Part shown: positions 9,165 to 22,500 of the stretch, piece by piece
Numbering within the stretch: the first letter of the stretch is position 1
Layout of the letters: the number at the start of each line of letters is the position of its first letter
NCBI RefSeq assembly: GCF_000002875.2
Contig: NC_009412.2
Coordinates: 1,097,140-1,161,139, forward strand
From: Leishmania infantum JPCM5
Lineage: Eukaryota > Euglenozoa > Kinetoplastea > Trypanosomatida > Trypanosomatidae
Direction: 5' to 3'
DNA: 64,000 nucleotides
The notes under the pieces: generated by a model
The model's input: the letters and a program-made list of their open reading frames with translations, nothing else
Told to the model about the DNA's origin: nothing
Databases searched by the model: none
Program-made: the position numbers and the translations under genes

Positions 9165-10516
9165 GGCCGGATGCCTAGACGGGACTTGTCGTGTACGTGC
9201 GTGTGTGTGCAGATTGCGGCTGCTGAAGGGGTCTGTGCACGCAATCCCTTTACGATATATTCCTCTATGCTGTATTTGTTTTCCGTCTCGCTGATGCGGC
9301 TGCAATGACAGCGCGGGGCAGCCGTCCACTCCTTCGCCGCTCGCCACTGCCAGATTGAGCACGACACGTGTGGATGGGAGAAAGGCGGCGTAGGGCGAAG
9401 AGAAACCGCGCAGAGGTAAGCAGCGACTGCGTCGTGTGAGGAGTCCAGGAGGAGGGCGGTGAGCAGCGAGGGAAGGGGGGGGGCGGCGGTCGTCACCAAG
9501 GATGGGAGATGAAGAAGGTGGACTCCGCAGGTGGGTGTGTGTCGGCGCAGCATCCCTACCTGTGCCTGCATCTGGCGGTTGAGACGCCGCAAAAGAGCGA
9601 CCCGCATTACAGCGCCCGCACCCAGCGAGTGAGGCTCGGATGCGGCAGTCGCGCTCGTGCTGCGGATGCGGCTGCGATACTCCGTTGCTGCCCTCTCATT
9701 GCGGGGAGCCGCTTCGCACAGGTGTGCACCTCGTTGATCATCTTGAAGGAAGCACGCAGATAGGCAAAGAAGTTTACATCCACGCCAAGAGGGACAGAAA
9801 AAGGTGCAGCAGCACTGCGCGCTGTCTCGCATACATCACTGACGCTATTCTAACAGAAAAGGGCAAGCACACACACACACACACTTGTATCAACACAGAG
9901 ACGCACGCACGCCGCAGCACCGGCAGCGCAGAGGAATATCAGCGCTGACAGCGACGGTGGCACAGCACGTGCGAACGTCTCCGTCTACAAATCAGAGGCG
10001 GCGCCCACCCACCCACCCCCTCTTCCTCTACACACAAAAAAAATAGGAATACGCGCGCATGGAAACGCAGCCGACAGGCGTAGAGGGAGGGAAAAGTGCG
10101 CAGCAGCACAGACTTGTCTCATTTACATCCGAGAGGTGCGCAAATCACAAGGACGAGCACAACAAGCTCGCTACACGAAATAGAAACAGCCCCACCCAGC
10201 GCCCCTGAGGGGAGGGACGATGTTGGTGGTCTTCACCGTTATCTTGTCGTGGGCGTGTGTATGTGCGTGCGTTCCTGTGTGCATGTGTGCCCAGACCGCC
10301 CCACCACGCACACAGGAACACACATAGCCAAAGGGCTCGCTAACCCTGAAAGTAGAGACGGACAAGAAAGGAACACAGCAACGGCACAAGCCAGAGAAGC
10401 AACGTAAATGCGGTCTCTCACATACACGCAGAGAGAAAGAGAGAGGAAGAAACGGGGGCGTGACAGGCGCAGCCTTCCCCATCTCCGGTGTGCTTCGATT
10501 GTCCTTCCTCCGCCTT
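9165..10516. other. Intergenic spacer, 3' flank of the dynein gene
   Basis: CA-rich and A-rich spacer with small CA runs near 9870-9884 and poly-A near 10035-10045. A 265-codon minus-strand ORF (9035-9832) overlaps the gene at 8415 in another frame and looks like a shadow. No RNA gene seen. Confidence 0.5.
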
Positions 10517-13500
10517 CTATTGATTCAACGCGCACACGCAGGCGGAGCCCTTAAGCAGCCAGTAGTCGGAGCCATCCACCGACGGCACCTCGATGGAGAG
10601 GACGTAGTTGGAGCTGGCGCCCAAAGACGAGATGACACCAGCGCGTATCGTCGTGCGGTACAGGGGGACGGCGTGAAAGTCGGCTGGCTTCGCGTGCGAT
10701 GGCTCCGGCAGGAAATGAACAGGCGGCAGCACAGCGTAGGGCTCTCCCGGCAAGGAATCGGCCATTACTCGTCGTTCGAAGTCCCAGCGCCACGCGTCCG
10801 TCTGGATGCCATACACGAAGCACCCACGCACCGGTCCCGACGTGATCGCCTCCGGCTCCACGCCCAGAACTTCGTAGCGGAAGCCGAGCTTGTCCACCGA
10901 CACCCCCTCGGCGCGCGCGAAAGCTTGGTACACGCCTGTCATGAAGGCGCTCGGGTTGAAGAAGCCGCCGATCCAGAATGCCGCCGGCTCCCCCTTCTGC
11001 AACCACGACCGGATGAACTGCACGCGGGCGAGCAGGTCGCGGTACCACGCCCCGAGCGGCTTTAGCGAGGCGTAAGACACCGTCGTCCACAGCTGCGGAA
11101 CCTGATCAGCAAGGAAGGAGCTGTACATGGCGTCGAGGTCGGAAGAGAGGACAGTCAGCCCTTGCAGCGCCTTCTGCATGTCAGAAAGCGTCTGGCGTAT
11201 TTTGTCAAGCAGCTTGTTGTATTTCACCAGCTCGTGCGCCAACACCGTCGACATGGAGTTCGGCAGCCCGTTCGCGAGCGTCGTGAAGGTGCGGGGTCCT
11301 GCTTCCTCCCGCGTCAGCAGGGCTGGTAGCGTCGCCTCAAACTCCTGGCATTTGCGGCGCACCTCTTCCTCCGGCGTCGCGCCGGAGCCGCCAGCGGACC
11401 CGACTAGGCGGGGCTGGATGGACACGATCTTCGTCAGTAGGTACTCGCTCGTCTGCAACTGGTAGCGCAGGTTGGCGTTCTCGTGCATGCCAAAGATGGC
11501 AGGCTCATCGACGAGGGACATGGCTTGGATGTGCTCCTGCGCCTCGGCCAGCGTGCCGCTCGCGGGGACGATGTACTGCCCCTCCTCGCAGAAGCGGTGA
11601 CCCTCCTCGAGGATGCGGGGGCAGAGGTAGTTGCGCAGAATGGTGAGCAGCGTGCCACGGTCCTGCGGGTCGGTGACACGACCGCCGTAGTTAATCTGCC
11701 CAATAATGTACTCGAGCGACTCCCACGGAATTGCCTCCTGCTCCTCAAAGAACAGTCGCAGCCACTGCTTCGACACGTGGAAGTCCGTGTCGTTCCACTC
11801 GTACTTGACGTTCCACCCGAGCGGGCCAAACTTGCGCCGCTCGAGAACGACGGAGTGGAAGAAGCATAAGCCGTACAGCAGCTTCTTGAAGGCGCGCCCC
11901 TTCAACTCCTTACCGCCGATGGCCTCGTCGCCAAAGTTCTCGTACTCCTGTGGCGTCAGCTCGCCAAAGCAGCGCAGCATATTCGCCCGCAGCCCCGTCG
12001 GCGGCTCGTTCGTCAATTTCACGCTCGACTGCAGCACAAACACAGGGAAGAAGTCGGTGGGCATCGACGTGAGCCAGAGGCGGAAGTCTTTGTGGATCTC
12101 GGACGCCCCGGCAGCGTCGGGCTGCAGACTTGCGACGGCCGCCGACAGCTCCGGCATGAACGTTTTCGAGAGGTGGCAGTTCTGCAGCAGCGCCCACGCA
12201 CCGGACTTGCGGCACGTGGCGATGAGTCGCTTCGCATTCTCGCTCTGGCCTTGGCCCAGGCTTACGCACTGCAGTTCCCGCTCCTCGGCCTTGGCGAGGG
12301 ACCGCAGCGCCTCCATCGGGTCCGCGCCCTGAGAAAGGATGAAGACAATCGGTGTGTGCGCGGTGCTGTCCTTGAGGGTTCGGGTGAGGTCCATGGGCGG
12401 CATCTCGATGAACTCTGCCCCCATCGTCTGGTGCACGTAGTCGGAAAGCGCGAAAGAAAGCTTCTCCTCACGGAAGCACCGGATCAGTAGCACACGCTGA
12501 AAGAGGTGTAGACGCGACTGCCAGTCGCCGGGTAGTATGGCGGAGTGGGGCACGTCGGACTGTGCGTGCTCCCGCCACGCCTCCGGCTCCGACTCCATGC
12601 TGGCGACAAGATCGTGAAAGGTGGACACGGTGCGGCTGAGCGCCTCGGCCAGCTCCCACTGTACACGGCTCATCCATGAAGCGAGGGCTGGCGACTGCTC
12701 CGGCAGCTCCGAGGCAACAAAGGCAGTGGCACGCACAAAGTACTGCCACTCCTCGTCTGCGATCACGCCGTCGTGCCGGGCGATCGCCGTCGCTATGAGC
12801 AGCGACAGGATGGTCTTGTCCTTGTTGAAGAGACCGCGGCAGATCTGCGTGTACGTGGCCCTCGTGAGGTTGCTGATCGCAGCACGAAGGTGGTCTTCCA
12901 GCATGGCTGGGTCCGCCTCCGTGTACCCGGGAGGCTTTGTGGTGCCCTCCACCTCGTGCTGCACCAGCTTCACAAAATACTGAAGCGAGTACTGGTACAT
13001 CGGATCCATGCGGCCTACGTCGGCTAGCACAAAGAACAGCAACGCCGCCCGCACGGCAACGCTGCGGTAGCGCTCGCGGGCTGTCGAGATGATCAACATC
13101 TTCTCGCTCGCCTCAGCTTGGCTGCGGCTGATCACCTCCGCGCTGGACTGCGCGGACTGCAGCTCGCGGATAAGATCTTCGTCGTCGAGGATGTTGCCTT
13201 TGGTGCTCTGCAGGCGCTCCAGGATGCTCTCCTCGATCGCTTTGAGGCGGCGCTGGCCCTGGGCGATGCGCTGGATGATGGAGTTCTTTTCCTCCTCCAT
13301 GGAGCGCTGCTCGATGGACACGACCTCGCCGAGCATCTGCTCCGACAGTCCTTCCATCGTGACAGTGAAGTTGAGCAGCGTGACGCGGGTGCTGATGTCC
13401 GGCAAATACACCGGATTCGGCAGCTTGCTACACAGGAACATGCGGAAATTGGGGTGGTAGTCGATCGGCCCAGATTGCGGGGTGAGCTGGATCTGCAGGC

Positions 13501-16500
13501 CGCCACTGTCAGCCGTGAAGACGCGCCGCGCGATCAGCGGCTCCAGCGCCGGGTCCAGAGACTCACCAACGTCGTCAATGATGACGACACCACCAAGTCG
13601 GATCTGCAACTCGAGGGTGCGCATCCACGTCGGGTCCGTCAGCTTGACCACACGCAGCATGTTGCGGTTCTTCGACGCCACCGCGCCTGACCCGCTCGCT
13701 GCCTGGGTCTGCTGGAACTGCCGCAGCAGCCACTTGACAGCCTGCTCCTGTGGGTCGATGAAGAGCGGCCAGCGGCGCGGAGCCGTCGACAGCATCGCTA
13801 CAATAGCGTTCTCAGTGGACGTCTCGTCGCTTGGCAACCCGTTCACCTGCCAGTTCAGCGTGTCGACCGGGTCGCCGAGGGCGGTGGTCAAGGAGAAGTT
13901 GTCCACTTCACATCCACGCTCCGCCAGTTGCGCCGCCCACTGCGCAATGAGCCGCTGACGGAACGCCGGGGTGAAGGCGCCGAAGTAGGCGACCGAGGCG
14001 CTCGCCATAAATACCTGCAGCGGGAGCGCGGCCAGCTGAGCCCTCAGCAACTTGATATTCTCCGTCCAGCGGGCCCCTTCGCTCCTGAGAGAGCCGGACA
14101 GCGTCTCAGCATTGCGGAGGCGGATAATACACAGCTGCAGCCCTTTTTCCAGGTCATTCTTTTTGGCAACGCTGCTTTGGTAACGCTGTTCGAGATCGGA
14201 CAGCTCCTTCTCCACCTCCTTCAGCTGCTGCTGTGCGGCGTGCAGCTTCGCATTTGTCGCTGCCAAGTGCTGTTCCGCCTCGGCCGCGGCCTGCCGCATC
14301 GGCGCCACCTCCTTCACCACCTTCGAGTACTCGTTGACGGCGTGCACCCACGCACACAGCGATCCGCACGTCTGCGAGCCCTTCGACGAACACACCTCGA
14401 CCGTGAACTCGGGGTCGTTGATGTACTTCTGCACCTTCTGCAGAATCGCCGGCTTCACGTTGTCGGTGGGGTACCCGCGGATCATGTCCAGCAGAGAGCG
14501 GTGCGACAGAAACTCGCGCGCGCCCTTCCAGTCGGTGTTGCCAGACCACGCGCCGTTGAAGTCCTTCACATCAAACATGGTCATGCACGCCTGCGTCGTC
14601 TTCAGCACCGCCGAAGGTGGGTTGGCGAAGGAGCGGAGCTCGTTGAGGTCGCTGGCCTGGATCGTGTCGAGCGCCGCCTTCGCCTTGTCGATGATCGGCT
14701 TCGCCTCAGCCAGGCGTGCGTTGGCCTCTGCCGCGATCTGAGACGCGTCGTGCTGCTGCACCGTCGCGCTCTCCTGCTGCGCCCGCACCTGCACCTGCAC
14801 CTCCGCCGCCTTCGCCTGCCGCACCTTTAAGTCCGCCACAACTGCCTGTGTCTCCTCGGACGCCTTCTCCAGCTGCGGCCGCTTCTCCTCGATTTCGACC
14901 TTCATCTTCGTGATCGTCTCCTCGGTTTCGCGCATCTTCTCTGTTCCGTTCTCGACCTGGGCGAGCTGCGCCTCCACCCGGCTGCGCCGGCTCTGCAGGA
15001 GCGCCTTGTAAGTCTCGATGAACTCCAGGTAGGAGGTCGGGGTAATGTAGTAGCGCCGGCGCAGCTCATCGTAGTACTGCTGCGCCATCTCGGTTGTCGC
15101 CGCGTGTACATCGACGCAGAGCTGCGGTAGCTTCTCGTGGAAGCTTGCCGGCACCGCGCCTGCCATATCCTGCAGCATGCGCTTCGCCACCCCCTCTAGC
15201 GCCTCTCGCGGCCACTCGTCGAACCAGTCGACGGAGCAGCAGTTGGTGAGCGACGGGAACTGGCGGCAGCGGGTACGGAACTTGTCGCCCACCGGGCTCA
15301 TGCAGAGCGCCACATGCATGTTGTCACGCACACGGCTGATGAAGAAGTTGTAGATGTCCTCTCTGCTGGTGATGCCGTGCTGCTGGGCTGCCTCAATGCA
15401 CGCATTGACGCGCTTCTCGCGCTCCTCGGCGTTGAAGAGCGACGGCACCTCGCCGGAGTTGAGGATGTTGTTCACGTCCTCCAGCATCGCCTCGTCAACG
15501 ATTTGGTTGTCGGAGAGCAGCATCACGCACGGCTCGTTCTTTACCCCGGCGTACGTGTAAACCTCCAGCAGGAACTCGTGGAAGTCGTTCATGCTGTAGC
15601 CCTTGCCGACGGACGTCTCGAAGATGCGGCAGCCGCCGATGAAGGAGGCGAGCCTGGTGAGGGAGCGCTTGCCCGAGCCGCCGACGCCGACCAGCAGCAC
15701 GTTGCCGCGCGGCTGCCGTAGAATGCGGATAATGCGGGCAATGTGCTCACAGTGATCCTTGAAGAAGACGAGGCCCAGCTGCGACGCCTGCACGGTGGCG
15801 GTACCGCCGGCCGCGTCGTCCGGTTTGGCGGTCGCCTCTGTGGCGTTGTAGTCGTCTTGGTACTCCTCGAGAACCTGCGCCAGCCGCTGCGCCTCCGGTA
15901 CCTCCTCGTATACTTTCTCGACTGACCCGAAGCGAGTGAAGTCCGCCCACAGCACCGGCGATGCGATCAGGCTTTCCGCCGCGCCGGGAAACACGCGGGA
16001 CGCCGCCTCCGCGAGGACGCCCTCCACGAAGTAGCGCCGATCCTCTACCGTGGCGAGTCGGTCGTAGAAGCACCGCATCACTTCGTGCATCCACAGCCGC
16101 ACAAACGTCGCGGTGTCACGGCAGACGCGCGGAATCACCTGTGTCATGCCCTGGAACACCTTCGAGAGGTCGCGCAGGTTGAACGTGTAGTGCGGTGTGG
16201 TCGGCCGCGGCCTCAGGGCGTCGCGGATCGTGTTGAAGACGTCCACAGTGGCCATCACGAGCGTCGGCACCATGTCCTTTACCTCGCGCGCAAAGTTCTT
16301 CGCCTCGACAAAGCCTCTCAGAATGGAGCCGAAGATGCGCTTCATTGAGTCGTCCGTGAGGGTCGCCACTTGGAGCAGGTGGAACAAGCGGGTAAGGCGT
16401 GGGGTGATGGGGTTGCGCCCGCCCTCTGGCGGGCCACAGGCGGACACGACCGTGACGTCCTGCACCGTCTTCCACATTCCAGCCAACTTGCGGTCGTAGA

Positions 16501-19500
16501 AACCGCCCTGGCCCATCAGCTGTCGCAATAGCTCGATCGGCGGAGACGCACCGAACACTTCCACGGCTGGCATGTTCAAGTCGTCAATGAAGAGTACGAC
16601 AGACTTGCCCGGAGCGGCGCCGAGCAAGTTCTTGCGCTTCGGCTTCAGCTTCGCCTCCATCAGCTCCTGCGTCCTCTCCGATGACGTTTGCGCGCTGAAC
16701 TGGAAGGTGACAAGCGACAGCTGCAGCGGCTCCTTGTTGCGCTGGAGGCAGTCCGCCATGATGAATGTCTTACCGACGCCGGTTTGGCCATTGAAGAGGA
16801 TGGGCTTCTTGCACTGAAGCAGCGTCTGTGCGATGGTGCTGTAGCGTACCGTGTCCACAGTCGGCACAAGGATGTTGAAGTATGGCGTGGCAGGGTTGTA
16901 GGTGAACTCAGGCACCAGCGACTCCCAAGGCACGAGCAGCCGCGTTGAAAAGTTGATGGTGTAGTCGTACACACTGCCGTAGTTGGGGAAGCGTGCCACC
17001 GACTCGAGAAGCGTGCGCGCCATTGTGTCGAAGCTCTCCATCGCAGCGTGGTCAACGTTGCCGCCGACAGACCACACAAATGAAAAGGCAAAGATGGCGT
17101 TGCAGATTTCGTTGCGCTCGCGAAACATCGGGTCGTCCGACGGCGGCGGCGCCTCGCTGACGGGGTCTGCCATCAGCTGCACCTTATTCACCTGCATGAG
17201 CGCCGTGAACAGGTCGCACAGGGACTGCACGACGTTGATGTCGCCGGCACTGATTAGGCTTGCCGACGCGGGCAGCTGCTTCAGCCAGGTAAGCCCCTTC
17301 TCTACGTAAGCGTCGAAGAGGGAGAGGATGTAGGCGCGGCACTGCGGCTGCGCGCCGGCAGCAGCGAGCTTCGTCTCACTCCACTGGCATGCCACGGCGT
17401 TCCACGGCAAGTCCTCAGCGTCCACATACACCATGCCGCACCTCGACACCGTCGCCGGGGAGGCCACCGCCAAATCCGCAACCTCGAACAGCATGTGGAT
17501 CGTGTCGGGTAGCTTGATACGCTCACCGCTGTCAAGGCAGAGCAGTTTGCTGTCGTCCAGTACCGAGTTCAGCGACTCGATCCAGAGCGTATCCACAGGG
17601 CCGTCGAAGACCATCCACCGGTGATCCGACGAGATCTCTGAGGCCCGCACGCACTCCTTTGCAATGGCAGCGAGCACACCATCCTTCCATTCGTTCGTGT
17701 TCACGTCCAGCCGTCCGTACAGCTCGTGCAAGAGCACCGACTTGGGGTTCAGCACGAACTCGATGACAGGGCGCGCCATCTTGTTCGCGCTCTCTGCCAT
17801 GGCGAGATTTGTCAGAGCCCCCGCAATGCACTGCCGCGCCTCCGTCTTACCTGTGCCCGTCACGCCGACCAGCATCACGCCGTGCCGCACAATGAGCGTC
17901 TCGTAGAACTGGATGCCCTTCTTCACCCACTGCCCGGCGTCGACTAACTTCTTTTCGGCCATGATGTGCTGCATCGCTGGTAGCAGCTCCTGATACTCGC
18001 GCTCCGGGAAACTCACGCCGGGGAACAGGTCCTGCATGATGCCGCGGAACAGCGGAATATCCTCCGCGACGAACTTCGGCACGTTCGAGTCGTTACACGC
18101 CACGATCAGGGTGAGGTCCTCCTCCACGTCCGGCTGAGAGCGCTTAAGGTCGCCGGCCATGACGAGGATCGACTTCAGCGCACGCATACCGAAGTCGTAG
18201 TGGTCCTGCGGCGACAACTGCTCTGAGCTGAGCTTGTAGAGCTGCGTGATCTTCAGCGACAGGTCGTGGGCGTTCTTGAAGCCTTCCGAGTAGAGGATCA
18301 CCTCGGCAATCATGCGGAAGTCCGGCGTCATGACCGCCACGGGGCGGAACAGGATCTTCAAGTTGTCCGGCAGCTCCGTGCGCCCAGCGTAGCCGGGGTT
18401 CATGGTGACGAAGGCGCCGTACGTCGGCCTCACCCGTACATCGGGCGTGCCCTGGAACGTGAACGTCTCCTGTGCGTTCTGCAGCGCCAGCTTGATCTCC
18501 AGCAGCTGGGATGCGATGACGGAGAGCACCTCGATGTTGATGCGGTTGAACTCGTCAAGGCAGGCCCACGCGCCGGTCTGGATGAGACCTGAGAAAAACT
18601 TCTCCATCATCTTGTACGTGACACCGTCAGAGCAGTTGTACACGATGCACTGCCGCGCCAGATTCTTGGCCAGGTCCTTCACCGTCTCCGTCTTGCCAGT
18701 CCCGGCCGGCCCGGCAGGGGAGGCACCGAGATGCAACTTCAAGGCACCTGTCACGGTCATGTAGATGCGGTCAGTCAGCGGGGTGATGACGAGTCGCCCC
18801 TGTGCACCGAGGTACTCGTAGCCGTAAACGAACCGGGAATTGTTCTGCCGGATGAACACCGTGCCATTGCCGTCCGCGTCCTTCTCCCAGTACACGCGCA
18901 GCTGCTTTGTCCAGCCAAACTCTAGCGACTCGGCGACGCCGCTGTCGCACATCTCCTCGACAAGGTCGCGGCCGTGCACGTCGATCGTGATGATTGTCGA
19001 GAGAAGAATGCGCTGTACCTTGGAGAGGTTGCGTGCCGTCAGCTCCGCCAGCACCTCGAGGTTGCGGCGCTGCTCGTCACGCATGCGGAGCATGAGCTGC
19101 GGGGAGTCGATCTTGTCCAGCGCCTCCTCGACGCTACGCGTCCACAGAAGTTGCTCGACGATCAGCACGAGCTGCACTGGGTGTTGAAACATCCAATCGG
19201 TGCGGTCCTGGCGAGCCTCGTAGTCTTCGAGACAGCGCTGGGCGCGGCCCCGTAGCGTCGAGAACATCTCGCGCTCCAGCAAGTCCATCCAGGCTTCCAC
19301 CGGGCCACGCGCCTTGATGCCCTGATGGTCCAGTTCCACTTGCTCCCCCTCCATGGAGTTCATGTGCGTGATGTCGTTTTGCGCCGACAGCGTGAGGGAC
19401 TTGACGCCGTCGAACATCTTCAGCATGTGCGGCATCATCAGCTCTGGTGTCTTGGCCTTGGCGAGCAAGTCGAGCAGGTCGTCGTTGCTGAGGAAGTAGA

Positions 19501-22500
19501 AGCGTGGGAAGGCGCGCCGCTTCTCCTCCAACTTCTTCTCCATGCTGATCAGCACCTTCTCCAGCTCCTTGATGTACGTTTCGAGGTCGTGCTTCAGCGT
19601 GCGGCCACCACTGGTGGCGGCGGTGTCGAAGGATGGTGGGTTGATGAGGAGGCTGCGATAGGCGGTGGGCAGGTCGTGGGCCTTGCGCATCAGGTCGCGG
19701 TAAAAGCGGTCGACCTTCTCGAAGCGCTGAGCGTCGTCCTTCCACTGGCTGCGTATTTCAACGGAGGAGAAAATGTTCTCGAGGTAGATCCAGTTGCGCT
19801 GCAGTTCCACCCATCTCTCCAGCGTCTCCGACATGTACTTGAGCCGGTTTTCCCACCGGTCCACCTGCGAGCGCAGTACACCTTGGCAGTGCTTGCTGCT
19901 GCCGATGGTCGAGATGGCGACGGTGGAGTCATCCAGCAGCGTCGTCACGTCCTCGACGGAGGCGCCGACGAATGTGAAGACGTCCTTGCTATCCTTGTGC
20001 GCGTGGAACTGGAATTCTGCGGGCGGTTTCGGCCCACCGCCGTTCCACATCGCGTTCACCCGGTCGATTTGCCTCTGCAGCTTGTCCTCCTCGGTGGCCG
20101 ACGCGCTCACGACGAGCACCTCGTCGCGGTACTTGAGGATTTGGTGCTGCAGCAGCATTCCTATGGTGAACTGGTTTGCCCACTCGCTGAGAGTCTTCGA
20201 GGTGCTGCCGCTGGCATCTGCGACGGGCCCGACGATCAGGGAGATCTTTGCGTGATGCTCCGACTTGAGAGAGGGGTTCGTGAGTGCCTGCAAGATTGGC
20301 AGCAGTTGACGCCACTCTTCCACGCTGCTCTTCAGCCGCGGCACCACCGCGTTGCTTGCCAGCTTCGAGGACACCTGCTTTACAAGCGACGAGTACTTCT
20401 GCACCACCTCCTGCACCGCCGGCACGTCGAGCTGGTCAAAGGGCAGCGCGTGGGTCTCTTCCGTGAAGGTGTTCCAGTCTCCGATGCCGGCCCACAGCTT
20501 CGCTTTGATGCTGACGTCGTGCAGCATCTCGGCCATGACCTCCACCACGGTTTCCTCGGCCCCGATCTCGATCTGGAACTCGCGCAGCTTCTTCTCGCGC
20601 GCGGCGATGCCCTCTGCCTCTTCGAGAAGGGCCTTCATGTACGCGTTTGCCTCTGCCACGTCCGCCTCGCCCGACATGACGATCGGCTGTCCCGCGCGGT
20701 CGTACACGGACTCGATGCGGCGGCGCAGCTGGTCCATCTCCTCTTCAATGCTGCGGCTGAAGAAGCGCTGCTGTACCTCCTTGCTGTCCTCAGTGATCTG
20801 CAGCAGCGTGCGCAGCTTGTCGAACTGCGGCCGGGTGCCGCTGCGGTACGTCTCGTCGTCTTCCTCGCTCACGTCGATCTTCTCTTCCTGTAAGAGGTTG
20901 AACAGCTCGCGCACCACGTCGTAGGAGGAGGCAATGCCGTCGAAGGAGTTCTCCAGCGCGTTGCAGTAGTCAAGGTACTCTACATAGTGTTCAATCGTCT
21001 TGGGCGCCGCGGCGAGATAGGTCGTGTGCTCCTGCAGCTCCTTGAGCAGGGTTTCGTTGCGCCGGCGCGCGATGACGGGAAGGGCCTTGTGGAAGATGTC
21101 CAAGCACGTCACTGGGCTCGGCGTGAAGAAGTCGCGCAGCCCCTCTGTCCACATCCGCATCATCCCAATGTCCGCGAAGTTCGGAATATTCGACGAGATG
21201 GAGTCCGTCTGCGCCTTGTAGGTGGCGAGCTGCTCGCGGAAGTAGTGAAGCGTCTCGTTGCTCTCCAGCAGCGTCTCCTCCCGCAGCTGGCTGTTGCTAA
21301 TGTACATCTCCTTGAACACCTCGAAGGTGTGCGCGTAGCGGTGCATCTTGGCGAAGGAGCTGGCGAGGGAGGTGTGAATGGCGGCCACGTCCTGCTTGTA
21401 GCTTTCTTCGGCCATTACCATATCCGCCACATCCGGTCCCGCGCCGACCGTGTCGTTCCCCAGCTCGTCCCGCGCATTGCTGGTGTAGATCAGGAACGTG
21501 TTGAGCGATGTTAGCCGCGGAATCACACCGACAGCGCGCACGTAGTCCTGAACCGCGTCTTCGATGGCCTCGCGAATCTGCACCGCCGACGGCACAAGCT
21601 CGATAGCCTGCTGGTCGACATTGTACACCACGTCGACGTTCCAGAGCGGGCCGGTGAAGGCGCTAGTCGTGGCAGCCGCGGCTGCGCCGCCACCGCGGCG
21701 AGTCTTCTCAGTCGCCGCAGCCGGCGCGCTCGCCGGAACAGTGTTGGACATCTCCAGGTCGCGTCGCACGTGCGACACAGCCTTGGCGGCCAGCCCGGTG
21801 AGGCACTCCACAATGAGATAGTCGCATAGCTTGATGAAGGCGGTGAGGCGCCGGCATATCGTCTTGCGCTGCGTCAGCTCAATGTACGACGGCTGCTCCT
21901 GCATGCCCAGCTCCCGCACGTCGAGCACCTTCCGTTTCTGCTGATCGGCGTCTTCGTAGAGCAGCTTCTGCCGCTCACGCTCGAGCTGCCAGGTGAACAT
22001 GGTAGTCTTGCACGCCTGCTCGACGTGATCGCGAATGCGTTTAATCATGTTCTCCAACCGGCGTCGCTCCTCTTGCAAGTGCGTCTGCAGCGTCGTCGTG
22101 TACACGTCGAGCGTGCTTGTCTCCGTGCTGGACTGATAAAGGTCCTCGAAGGCAGCAGTTTCCAGACAGATATTGCGCACCGCCTGCAGAGCTCCCGACA
22201 GGCTCGGGTGGGCGGCAAACAGGTGCGCGGCGAGGAACTGCCGAGTGTTTGCCGTCGCACTGCGACGTACGAGGCTTCGCCACAGCACAAAGTTGCGCCA
22301 GCGCTTGTACTCGCTAAAGACGAGCAGTTCGCGGATAGCATGGAAGATACGACACTCGCGCTCCCACTTGGGCAGCTCAATGAACTCGGCGCCACCCTCG
22401 GTGAAGTGCGTCACGCCGGCGGCAGAGACGGTGTAGTAGTTGCGACCCTGTGCTTCGGTGCGGGCCATCGGCTGCAGGTCGTACGGGTTCAGCGGGTCGC

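Noticed and set aside
9035..9832. 265-codon minus-strand ORF
   Set aside because: It overlaps the better-supported gene at 8415-9164 in another frame and lacks a domain.
19325..20893. 522-codon plus-strand ORF
   Set aside because: It is antisense to the dynein heavy chain, with Val/Leu/Arg-rich shadow composition and no domain.
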